From contig NC_026744.1 in assembly GCF_000210295.1 (NCBI RefSeq), positions 868,001 through 932,000 of the forward strand: a DNA stretch of 64,000 nucleotides, written 5' to 3'. This DNA comes from Trypanosoma brucei gambiense DAL972. Lineage: Eukaryota; Euglenozoa; Kinetoplastea; Trypanosomatida; Trypanosomatidae. Positions within the stretch are counted from its first letter, which is position 1. Each line of letters opens with the position of its first letter. The translations under genes and the position numbers were made by a program. This document shows, piece after piece, positions 20,492-31,200 of the stretch. The notes below the pieces were generated by a model, which saw only the letters and a list, made by a program, of their open reading frames with translations, did no database searches and had not been told where the DNA came from.

Positions 20492-23400
20492 AACGTCGTG
20501 GGCTCACAATTAAGACCCCTTTCGGCAGGCCGAGCCCGACCTTGGTAGGTACCACAGCACTCCGTATTGGGGAATGTGGCCACGAAGCCTCCCGAAGACA
20601 TCACGCTAACCGTCTCTTTTCCCTCTACCATGCAGAAAACGCACAAGCCAAAAGGGTGGTTCCGCCCCCGCTCCACATGGTGGCACAATGGAACATGCCA
20701 AATTGTTAAGTGTTTACCTTTTTTTTTATCGGCCGCAGGAGGAGAGCAATAAGGCGAGATTGTTGTGTCCACGTCGGCCGCTCTGGCGTTGGTCGCACTG
20801 GACTTGCCCTCGATGTGTGGCGAGACTTTCACTAACGGCTGCAGTGGCCCGGCCGTTGTTTCCACAGCTCCAGCATAGATGCCGGGGGGGGGGAATGGAT
20901 GCTGAGCCGAGGGGCACACCGGCTCACGTGGGTGTGGCGATGTTACCCTTCCGCGGCAGTCAGAGGTGCAGCACCGTAGCTCAACAGTCTGGGCTGTCCG
21001 TGCGAGGTGGGGGAAATGTACGGCCCTGCTTTGCGCTAAGCGGATTCAAGCTGCCTGTTTCCCAAGATGGGGCGTGGTGACATTGCTCCCGCAGCTTGCG
21101 TCGGTTTCCTCGGTTGGTGCAATGCGTAGATGCCGTGGGTGGCCGAGGCCTGGTTTATTTTACTTTATTTCCCGCCCGTGGCCAGGGGATTTGTGGGTAG
21201 CGCGTCCTGGTTGCGGCTTTTTCGTGTGCTGGATGGGGTGGTGTGTAACACGCTCCGTCTGTTCTGGCGTCCTGCTGAATGTTTCAGACGGAGGTCATCC
21301 GCTAGCTCGTATATTATAGTATGGCACGCTAAGGGATCGGTTCTTCCGCGGTGATCTTGCTTAAGGGGTCGTCTGGCAATCCATAGCTGCTTGGCGCTAT
21401 CTGCAGATGGGCCGAGAAGTTGAGGAGCTGTCCAAGCTGAATGCATACCAGTGTCATATTCCACCGTAGCGAGGGGAGCCCATACTGTTGTCAATGTTGG
21501 GGAAGAAAGCAGGCATTTTGTCCCGATCTCATTTGGTTGATGTAGGTCCTGGAGTTTTTATATATGTTGGATATTGGGTGCGCTCGGCGTTGGAACCAAG
21601 GCAACTGTTTAGTATCATTCGCTAAAGTGCTAAGGGTCTTCCAGGTGAAGGGGAAACGCACAAATCACCCTCGAGAGGGCTGAATATATTTAGTGTTAAC
21701 CAGGTAGAACAATCTATTCAACGGAGGCGATGACACTCATATCAAAAAAGAAAAAAGAGATATCTGTCCACTCCTTTTGTTTTGCATGCGGGGACGACTG
21801 GATAATTATTCACTTTTTTTCTCCCCCCCCCCTCCTCCAGGGGCAGTGGGTTAATGCCTTATCATGCGGACCGCGTAAGACACCGGTGCTATTCAGGGAC
21901 CGATTGAATTGTCGATGAATAGCCATTTTGTAGGTTAACAGTTCGTTATTTTGCTGTGATTCATTTAAACCGTACGGAGCTTGAAGATTCTAGTGGCAGT
22001 GTCCGGAGCGGAACCGTGTGGGGAGGATGGGGAGAGACTTAAAAAAAAAATTAAAGCAACTCTGTATTTCTGTGTGGAGGAACAGTCAGTGTGCCTGGTG
22101 GAGCAACAAGGTGCCAGCAGAATAACTCTGTTTCACTTGGAAAGTTTTTTTTTTTGCTGTGAAGGACACGATGTAGATTCTTACAGAATTACCCTGTTTC
22201 ACAGGGTGGTAGGAGATGTAAATGAAATGAATGATGCACACTATGTATTTGGTATCTTTGAATCTGAATTTCGTAGTCCCCAAAGTTTATAGGTTTGTTT
22301 CGCAGCGTCATTACATCAGTTATACCACCGTTGTGCACGAAGCACGACAGTGTCGGTGGAAATGAACAGAAGAATTAAACGGATGAATGCATGACGTAAT
22401 ATCAAATTGAAGCGTGACGGCCGCTAGGAGGACAATTAAGGGGGTTATTAGGAAACACTATGATGTAGTAGAAGCGTGTGACAAACCTTGTTGCCCTAGC
22501 ACCGGGATGCCGGCGACCCCATTCCTGACATCAGCAACACACTTGTTAAAAATATGTGCTAGCGCTGGGGGACTGTAGCTCATGTGAGCTTTGGAAGCGG
22601 CACCCAGAAGACGATATGCAGTCCGTTCAAATGCAACTTCTCAGTCATTTGATACAAACATAGGAGTTTCTCAGGGATGCCGGCGGTAGTTCTAAGCGAG
22701 ATTTTGTTTACGGTGGCTTGTAATAGTGCTGCCAGATGCTGAAATAGGGAAGTTTATGCCTTTTACCTAAGTGTTTGGAGCTACCGAATTTTTTTTTGAT
22801 GGCGTGGGATTTGGATTAATTCATGTGCTGTAGTTTCTCCTTTCCTCACTTTGCAGTGGGCAGCTGGGTAGGTACCGAGTGAATATTATATAAAAGTGCT
22901 GCATATTGATATATCCGGGGCACAAAACACACTACAGATGGTTCTGTATTCATCAATGATGGAAACCCTGTTGTAGGTGGCAGAGGAAGTCTTTATTTTG
23001 TTTCCCTTTAAATCTGTACTGTTGATTACTTTCTGCGTCGTGCACCGTTACAGTTGTTTTAAAATTTAACTCTTCGTGATGATATCTTTCTTTATATCTG
23101 GTTTTGTTTGTTGTTACAGCTCTGCACGTGTTTACTAAAAATCGCATTCTTTCTCGTAACGAGAATATATTTGCTAATTTAAGTTTAGTCCTCTGCTTTT
23201 TTTTGCGTTACGACAAAGGGGGTTCATATTAAATGTAGAGGAATAATGTTTTTCTGATTGCAGCAATATCTTTCCCTTTCTCCTTTCTTCTATTAGGGAG
23301 CCTCCGATGCTCGTTGTGGGGGCTTGTGGTTTATTACTCTTCTTGTTTTTATCCGTCGCTGCACGTAACGGAAGTTTCTGTTGGGTTGTGTTGATGCTAC

Positions 23401-25362
23401 GGTGGTCTCCCGAGGAAATATGGGACAATATGCGTCACAAGTTATCGGGTTATCACAACAGCTTCTGTGTTCTTTTTTTTTTATCTTGCTTACCGCTACA
23501 CGAGCATTGGACTACTTACGCGTTCTGTCTCACGTTTATGATTCTATATGCCTTTTTTTTGTTTTTGAAATGTGAAGCGGGGGTGCGGTATTTTTGCTTT
23601 AGGCGAGTGCTACGGCTCTCGTTGGTGAGAATTGCTCATACTGTGCTTGATTTTATAGGTACTTACATTTGCTTTAAGATACCATTTTTACTATTTATAT
23701 GTTTTGACTCAACCGTTGATCGAGATGGTTGTTTCCCTGTCCTTCTTGGGAGTCCGCGTTAAACGAGTGTCGGTGATGAAAGTTCTGTAGCTCTGCTTTC
23801 CGTGAAGAGGTAATTCCGCGAAGTGACTCCCAACCATTTTTGGATTGACAGTTGCTGTGTGCATTAAATGTTCATGTATTCCTCGTAGTTTTGCCATTCT
23901 TGAACGTGGTCCCGTGCACGCGGTTGCGGCGCAGCATCCTCTGTATGACGTTGTAAAGATGTATCCCATTTACGCGCCAGTAAGAAACACAGGTGAGAAA
24001 GGATATGAGCTCACTTTGTTTGCTGGTGTGAATGTGACTCACATTGTGGTTATTCTTACTGCTCTGTGTTAATCTGGAATAATTATGAGATGATACCCTT
24101 CACGCTGCGTGTACCTGCAAAGGAGTTATTATTTCATTGTTGTCGCCTGAAACTTTTATTGACCGATTTCGTTGCAGCGCTCTTCATTTAAAGAGAAATT
24201 TTATTCACCTTTGCGTCCAATTTATGCTTCTTTAAGTGTCGTTGCTTTTGTTCATGCCCTGCTTGCCCTGATCCAGTGTGTAACTTATATCAATGGCGAG
24301 GAGTGGGTTGTGGATTTTTTTGTATTCTAGTGATGCGCACTCCTATTGTTTGAACTGTCTAAGTTTACTGACAACACGTGCACACACATATGGGATACAT
24401 TTAACATGTCACAAATTTCTTTTCAGCGTATATTCTTCACGTAACGTCGTCCCACGGGATGTCTCCACATATCCTTTTTGCGGTGGCAGGGTTTACTCCG
24501 ACTTCTTATTGTTTTACACCCCGAGCTGCAACGACTTTTTGTTTACTTTCATTGGTGTGCGGTGTGGGTCTCGACGGGACATTTCCCTTCCGTACCCCCC
24601 TTTTTTTTTGGGGGGGGGTGTATTTGAACCCGACCTCAAATTTTTTTGGCGACCAAAGTAGAGTGCAACGAGAAACTATTTTTTCCTACTCATTTGCTAA
24701 TATATGCTATGACCAGGAGTGTAGAAGTTCAAATTTCACGAGGTAGATTTTTGTCATTTATTCTTTTTTTTCTTTTTAGATGGGGTCACATGTGGTGATT
24801 GCAAATAATTTACCTCGTTTCATACTCATCTACCGGACGGGGACCCTCACGGAACTTGTGATAGTGAACTGTTGTGGAGGAGGGGGGCTGTTTATTGGGC
24901 TAGATCGTTCTTACTTTTTTTTTAAATATTTTGTTGTATTATTTACGCCCATTCATCCTAAATATAGGAGTGGCGTGCATCTTCATCAGATTGGAGGACC
25001 CAATTGAAGTAGTGCTAATAATGGTTCGATGCGCAGACATTTCGAGCATAGGTATTTGGAACATTTTATGTAACTTTTGAAGTTGAATGTACTGTCTACA
25101 GCAGTAAACAGCTCAGGGATTGGATCACTGGTTGCTTCATGGTTGTAGAAAGTACTCTTATTCTTTGTTTTAAAAAAAAAGTAATGTGCACTCAACTGTT
25201 TAAGTTGCAGTGAGTGGCAATTGAGGCCATATCCGAATACTGAAATATCATTTGTTACCTTTCCTCCACTCCTAAAAAGTAGGCTAATCTGGTTGTTTAT
25301 TAATACCGTCCTTCGAACCTTTTTTTAATGCTTATTACTGGTGTGAATATTGTCTGAATTGG

Positions 25363-25379
25363 TATATATATATATATAT
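25363..25379. repeat. TA dinucleotide repeat
   Basis: A short alternating TA run lies about 170 bases upstream of the eL42 gene, at the right end of the strand-switch region. Confidence 0.85.
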
Positions 25380-25508
25380 GTTGATTTAGAATTTCATCGT
25401 GTTTATTATAAGCAGAGATGGTGACATCACCTTCTCTGTTTCCCTCTTGTCACTGCCCACACTGTTTAATTCCTAAGTTTTTTGAGAAACATTCTATTAA
25501 CATTGTGT

Positions 25509-25537
25509 TTTGACCTTAATTTCTACTTCTGTACTAG
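25509..25537 (+). promoter_or_regulatory. Trans-splice acceptor signals for eL42
   Basis: A pyrimidine-rich stretch (TTTCTACTTCTGTACTAG) ends in AG at 25536-25537, 15 bases before the eL42 ATG. A very short leader fits a highly expressed ribosomal protein gene. Confidence 0.6.
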
Positions 25538-25552
25538 CTCCGACAGCCCAGG

Positions 25553-25873
25553 ATGGTCAACTACCCGAAGAAAAAGAAGATGCACTGCCCTGATGAGCGG
25601 TGCAACGCTCACAAGAGCTTCAAGGTTGTGCAGTACAAGGCTGGCAAGGCGCGCCTGTACGCCCGAGGTAAGCGTCGCTACGACCGCAAGCAGTCTGGTT
25701 ATGGTGGTCAGACAAAGCCCATCTTTCACAAAAAGGCGAAGACGACCAAGAAGATTGTTCTGAAGCTTCAGTGTTCTAACTGCAAATCGATTATCCAGAA
25801 CGTGCTGAAGCGCACGAAGCACTTCGAGCTGAACGACAAAAAGAAGACTGGCAACAAGGACCCCACTTGGTAG
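25553..25873 (+). CDS. RPL44: 60S ribosomal protein eL42 (L44/L36a)
   Basis: The product is 106 residues, the usual eL42 length. It starts [20 protein letters not shown] and is highly basic. Cysteines 12, 17, 74 and 77 form the family zinc site (CxxxxC and CxxC). The conserved [19 protein letters not shown] block is present. Residue 56 is proline, the form that goes with cycloheximide sensitivity in other eukaryotes; glutamine at this site gives resistance. The protein lies near the ribosomal E site. It is the first certain gene of the plus-strand cluster, immediately downstream of the strand-switch region. Confidence 0.98.
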   Translation: MVNYPKKKKMHCPDERCNAHKSFKVVQYKAGKARLYARGKRRYDRKQSGYGGQTKPIFHKKAKTTKKIVLKLQCSNCKSIIQNVLKRTKHFELNDKKKTGNKDPTW

Positions 25874-26177
25874 GTTGTGCGGCGAGACTGATGACATCCG
25901 GTTTGAGCAGTATGAACTTTCTTTTTTTCTTTTCATCTTCTGTGTTCTAACTGTGTAATTACGATGGTGTCTGAGCGCGCCGAGTTGGCAGGGTGTGCGC
26001 AATCTCTACTTTTCATTGCGTACAAGCATCATTATACCTCCTTTTAACAAAAATATCTTTATTTTACATACTTCTATTGCCATTTACTTTGGTGAAACTG
26101 AACTGTGACAAAACGCTATGAAGAATAACCAAGCACAATTAATTGTAAAAGCAGCGAGATTGGATTAAGGGGGAAAG
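25874..26177. other. Intergenic spacer
   Basis: A pyrimidine run at 25917-25945 and T-rich sequence at 26038-26075 probably direct polyadenylation of the eL42 mRNA and splicing of the CCT6 mRNA. No gene is seen. Confidence 0.6.
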
Positions 26178-27812
26178 ATGATGGCATCTAACCTAGCATA
26201 CATAAATCCCGGAGGGAAACAAGCCCGGAAGGCTAGTGCACTCGAGATAAATATGGTTGCCTCCCGTGGATTACAGGAAGTGCTCAAGACGAACTTGGGC
26301 CCCAGAGGCACAATGAAGATGCTCGTTTCAGGTGCTGGGCTTATTAAAATTACTAAGGATGGAATCACTCTTCTAGGTGAAATGCAGATTCAACACCCAA
26401 CTGCTGTTTTCATAGCTCGCGCCGCCACTGCCGTCGATGACATCACTGGTGATGGGACGACGAGCGCAGTCCTTGTGATTGGTGAAATGATGCGGCAGTG
26501 TGAGAGGTACATCCAAGATGGCCTTCATCCTCGTATCCTGACGGAGGGCTTTCGACTTGCCCGCAACGAAGCAGTTAAATATTTGGAGGAAAGCGTCGTT
26601 GAGATCCCCGTTGCCACTCGTCGAGAATACCTCACAAATGTCGCTCACACTGCCCTCTCAACGAAGGTTAACGCACACATGTCGGTTCAACTGGCGGAGG
26701 CTGTGGTTGACTCTGTGCTCGCTGTTGTCCCCGAAGATGGAAGAGAAATTGATCTACATATGGTTGAGGTCATGCACATGAAGCATCGCCTGAGCTCGGA
26801 TACTCGTTTTGTGAACGGGATTGTTTTGGATCACGGTGGTCGTAATGACAACATGCCAAAGTACCTGGAGAATGCCTACATTCTGGTCTGTAACGTTTCT
26901 CTTGAGTACGAGCGAAGCGAACTGAACACCGGTTTTTACTTCAAGGATGCGGCGGAGAAAGCGCGTATGGTTACCGCGGAGCGGAAGGTAACAGATGACC
27001 GCGTTAGGGACATCATTGCTCTAAAGAAACAGGTTTGCACGAAGGAAAATCAGCGCAGCTTCGTTGTAATCAATCAGAAGGGAATTGACCCGATTGCACT
27101 GGAGATGCTGTCCAAGGAGGGGATTTTGGCTCTACGGCGTGCCAAGCGTCGTAATATGGAACGCCTTATTCTGGCCTGCGGGGGTGAGGCCGTAAACACA
27201 ACCGAGAACCTCACAGTGGATGTCCTTGGTGAGGCTGGACGTGTACAAGAGTACACATTGGGTGACGACAAGTACACCTTCGTGGAGGATGCGCGTAAGG
27301 GTCGGAGCTGCACATTGCTTGTCAAGGGACCCAATGATCACACTATTGCCCAACTCAAGGATGCCATTCGTGATGGTCTTCGTGCAGTCAAGAACGCTTA
27401 CGAGAGGGGTGGCGTTCTCGCAGGCGCCGGCTCGTTTGAGGTGGCTCTTCACGACCATCTGACCCGTTATGCTGACATCGTGTCAGGTAAACAAAAAATT
27501 GGTATTCGAGCGTACGCCGATGCCATCCTTGTCATACCGAAAACCTTGGCGGAGAACTCCGGCCTTGATGTTCAGCACTGCCTTATTTCCCTGCAGGAGG
27601 CCAGCCGACGAGCACGCCAGGAAGGGCGCTGGGTGGGCCTTCGACTCGACACGGGAAGCACCGTTGACCCGCTAGCGGCTGGGATCCTGGATAACGTCCT
27701 TGTGAAACGAAGTATTCTGGAGACGACTGGAGAGATTGTCGCCCAGCTACTACTGGTAGATGAAATTATGAAGGCTGGGCGCCGCGGAGCCGGTGCCCCC
27801 CCGGCGCAGTAA
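26178..27812 (+). CDS. CCT6: Chaperonin CCT zeta subunit (TCP-1 zeta)
   Basis: The 544-residue product matches the group II chaperonin family end to end. It has TNLGPRGTMKMLVSGAG near residue 39, ITKDGITLLGEMQIQHPTA, the nucleotide-binding DDITGDGTTSAVL near residue 88, VVINQKGIDP, LRRAKRRNMERLILACGG and LLVDEIMKAG near the end. The stretches EMQIQHPTA, LDHGGR and RRAKRRNMERL are diagnostic for the zeta rather than the other seven subunits. The CCT ring folds actin and tubulin in the cytosol, an essential task in a cell rich in microtubules. Two adjacent ATGs (26178 and 26181) are possible starts. The sequence is intact with no unusual features. Confidence 0.97.
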   Translation: MMASNLAYINPGGKQARKASALEINMVASRGLQEVLKTNLGPRGTMKMLVSGAGLIKITKDGITLLGEMQIQHPTAVFIARAATAVDDITGDGTTSAVLVIGEMMRQCERYIQDGLHPRILTEGFRLARNEAVKYLEESVVEIPVATRREYLTNVAHTALSTKVNAHMSVQLAEAVVDSVLAVVPEDGREIDLHMVEVMHMKHRLSSDTRFVNGIVLDHGGRNDNMPKYLENAYILVCNVSLEYERSELNTGFYFKDAAEKARMVTAERKVTDDRVRDIIALKKQVCTKENQRSFVVINQKGIDPIALEMLSKEGILALRRAKRRNMERLILACGGEAVNTTENLTVDVLGEAGRVQEYTLGDDKYTFVEDARKGRSCTLLVKGPNDHTIAQLKDAIRDGLRAVKNAYERGGVLAGAGSFEVALHDHLTRYADIVSGKQKIGIRAYADAILVIPKTLAENSGLDVQHCLISLQEASRRARQEGRWVGLRLDTGSTVDPLAAGILDNVLVKRSILETTGEIVAQLLLVDEIMKAGRRGAGAPPAQ

Positions 27813-28214
27813 AACAGTCGATCTATATTAAATTACCAGAAAAGAAAACAACACTGAGGAAAACAGCCTTTCAGCTTAATAGACAAAAGAAATGAAAAAG
27901 AAAATTAAGGCATAAATTTTTTAAAAGTGTGATTAACGCATAGGGGAAAATGAAAGTACTTTCGGCATAAGTTGGTTCGTGTTTCCCGGTGTGGATGGAG
28001 AGAGGCATCTTCACTTTTGTGTTTTTGCGTGTTTGTTTGTCCATGCGTCAAATGTGTGTTCAACAGTTGGGGTAACTGGGTTGAATCTGCAATTTTTTTG
28101 CGTTACCGTTTCGACGCTTCGCTTTGTCTTCTTGCGTGTCCGTAGGTGGAACGATTAAGCAACGAGAAGAGGAGTTACGTAAATCAAACAAGCAAACTAA
28201 GGAAAGGAACCCCG
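27813..28214. other. Intergenic spacer with dynein splice acceptor
   Basis: A pyrimidine-rich stretch at about 28103-28145 (CGCTTTGTCTTCTTGCGTGT) ends in TAG with the AG at 28144-28145, 69 bases before the dynein ATG. The rest is AT-rich 3' UTR of CCT6. Confidence 0.6.
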
Positions 28215-31200
28215 ATGGCGAAGGGCGACAAGGAAGAGGCACCCGTCGATAGGCGTGTTCAGTGGCTTGAGCAGCGCATCATTACCGGGTTAAAGGCCAA
28301 ACCGGTAGAGACGCGTAAGCTCATTGACAATGAGGAGAGCCGTGGGCAGATTACTGAGTTTCTTGACACAACGGATGCTCAGCACCTGTATGTATACCAG
28401 CAGTCTGGTGGGCTGCTTGTTGCTCGCATAGACGCACCGGAGGAACTTAAGAAAAAGGGCATGTATTTCTCCAAGAAGAAGCGTGAGAGAATTAGTGACG
28501 AGCAACACATGAGGGGATGTATTGTCTTTGGTGATCTGTGTCCCGACGCACTTAACAGTCTCAATTCGGTGACGCGGAACGTTTACGCGGAACTCATTAG
28601 GAAAGAGAAGCGGAATGTAAGTCAGATACCTGATGTTGCTGTTGCGGAGCTTATGGAGGACACTAACAAGCTCTTGGCGCATATGTTAGTGACACTTGGG
28701 CTTAGTCAAGGAAAAACTCTCCTTCCCTTGCCTCCCGTACAACTACCGTCGAGGGTTGGCGATGGCCCCTTTGATTCAGAGTTCATTTATCAGCTAGAGA
28801 GCTCCATCATTGCTTGGACAACGCAAATCCGTGCGGCGATAGATTCATCCCCAGAAGATATGATTGACTGTGGCTCTGAAAAAGGGATACATCCCGGACC
28901 ACTCAACGAGATAGCCTTTTGGAAAAGTAAAGTGGATAATTTGGCCAACTTGGAACAGCAGTTGTACTCTGTGAAGGCGCTGAAGATTTTAGTAATCCTG
29001 AAAAAGTCTCAGAATGGTTACTACCAACCATTTTCTCAGCTCATGAGCGAGCTTAAAGAGGCATCTATCGAGGCACGGGACAATTACCGCTTTCTCAAAC
29101 CAATCGAAGACGAATTCGCCGCCATGTGCCCCACCTCTCCGGGTCATCTGGAGTTTACCCAACTAGCGTCGAGCGGAACCTTCCAGAGGCTTTTCCACTA
29201 TCTGTTTCTTTTGTGGACTCAGTCGGGATTCTACAACACATCGACGAGGTTGGTCGTATTGCTTCGTCAAATGTGCAACGATCTCATTTCTATGGCAATT
29301 GAGTATGTGAACGTTGAGGAGTTTGCGAAAGGCTTTGAGAAAAAAGATGCCATTGCACGACTTGCAGAAACTCTCTCTATTTGTGGCCAGTTCAAGGCAA
29401 CATATTTCCACTACAAGTCCCATGTAGCAACAGTGGCGAAACCTTGGAACTTCCAAAATTCTGCCTTCTTCTCGCGACTTGATGTTTTTCTGGAACGGTG
29501 CCATGATCTTATGGACATTATGGAGACGGCTGTTCTATTTGACAAGATGGAGAATATCAAGGTTGGTGGTACGAAGAGCGTACTGCACACCAGGGAAGCA
29601 GAAGAAATTAAGGCCGAATTTGATACTGCCTATTTCAAATTCTATGGTGTCGAGTACAACTTGCTGGTTCCTGACGAGACGCGATTTGAGGCCGATTACT
29701 GCGAAATTCGGGACACAATTCGTGAACTCGAACGGAGACTCGGCACGATCCTCGTAACCACTGTTGACGACGCCAAAGCTATCTCAGAGGTATTCAAGGC
29801 GGTTGACACGTTTGACGGATTTACTGATCGCACTGTTGTTCAGATGGAGTGGTCAAAGAAGCAAAAGGTTGTCTTAGAGAGTTTCTACCAGGATCTTATC
29901 GAGGCCCAGGAGACATTTTATCAGGGTGACTCGTCCGCAGCTTATCCCAACATACCACCACTTGCAGCGGCCGTAGTCAGATGCAGTGCCCTGTTGGACC
30001 GAATCAACGAATCTTACTCTCGTGTCAGCGAACTTTCCAGTGCTGTTCTTGAAAGCGAGGCTGGTAAGGAAACTATGGACCTGTACGAGACGCTGAAAGA
30101 TACCCTGAAAGAGGCTATCCGCAAGAAATATGAGTCGTGGTGTGGTGACGTTGGGCATATCAGTATGGAAAAGCTTAAGTTACCGCTGTTGGAGGTGGAC
30201 GAAAACAATAAACTAAAGGTCAACTTTGATGATGCGCTGGTGAAGACACTGAGAGAGGTGTACTATTTGGAGGTGATGAATTCTTTTGATGCTCGTGATC
30301 GGCAGAAGCTTGAGGTCCCCCCTGAAGTTCAATCCGTTTTTGAGAGGCGTGAGAAGTACCGCTCTCAGACTATAATGCTCGAGCACGTTAGCACGACTTA
30401 CAACGGTTTTATGAGTTCTCTGCGTCACGAAGACGAGAGACCGCTTATCCAAGCCGAGTTAACTGCCTTTGAGAGTGTAATTCAACGGGGAACGACGGAA
30501 GTGCGGTGGCAGGATGGGGACGAAGTTGACGCATTCATTGACCTCGTTCTGAAGAAGGTGGATGCAATCAACCGTGTCGTTACATCTTTCCATTCCAATG
30601 TTCAACAGATGGTAGAGTCGTTGGAAGAATATCGCAGGACCGATAAGCTTTTGCCCATGAATCGCGCGGATGGGGCGAAGACAATGTCTGAGCATGAACT
30701 GAGGAAAACCTTTGAAGAACACTTCAAGAAGAGACATCGCGATATCGCTGAGAGAGGGGAGTGCATTCATGCACTGCTAAATGAGAGTTTTGAAGCAGTC
30801 AACGAGCTCAAACGGAGTGAGGGCTCGCCTCTGGTTTCCCGTGATTCTGAGGATTGGCAGAAGTATGTGTCATATGTGGATGGCGTCGTGACAAAGGCAA
30901 TAAATGAATCGGTCATCCACTCTCTGACGTGTGTGCGGGATCAGCTCGACCCTGAGTGGATATCAGAGAATGAAGGTACTCCGTTGGTGGACGTACGGCT
31001 GATTATTACAAAGGGGGGGCCAAATGTAACTGTGTGCTCACGATATGAGCCACACATCGATTGCGAAGGATCCAGTGAACACTCTATTCGAAGCATAGTG
31101 AATAGCTTCATAGCAAACGTCGGGGCGGGAGCTGGGCTCATTAAACCGTTGGTTGACGGCCGCAGCTATTCCGAAGAGGCAGACAATAATGAGGATGTCC

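Larger units (their letters stand above)
17018..25535. promoter_or_regulatory. Divergent strand-switch region, expected transcription start zone
   Basis: All secure genes to the left are on the minus strand and all to the right on the plus strand, so two polycistronic units diverge from here. In trypanosomes such regions are where RNA polymerase II transcription starts, over dispersed GT-rich sequence with variant histones rather than a TATA box. The plus strand is richer in A and purine runs on the left (for example near 18.7 and 19.8 kb) and richer in T and G on the right (21.1-25.5 kb). The skew therefore flips near 20-21.5 kb, as expected for a divergent start. G runs occur at 17430-17440, 20883-20892 and 24610-24618. 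It also holds one plausible small gene and one coding-like relic, listed separately. Confidence 0.8.

Noticed and set aside
20965..21055. tRNA-like sequence (TAGCTCAACAG followed by GGATTCAAG)
   Set aside because: The D-arm and T-arm look-alikes are present, but no acceptor stem or anticodon stem can be paired at the right spacing.
23307..23762. 151-residue hydrophobic plus-strand frame in the strand-switch region
   Set aside because: The hydrophobicity comes from T-rich DNA giving Phe and Leu codons; composition is low-complexity and no splice signal or domain is convincing.
24293..24661. 122-residue plus-strand ATG frame
   Set aside because: It runs through T and G homopolymers and is rich in Phe, Ser and Cys from base composition; no protein pattern is seen.
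28146..28214. Extended dynein start at GTG
   Set aside because: GTG is not used as a start in nuclear kinetoplastid genes and it directly follows the likely splice AG; the ATG at 28215 is the better start.
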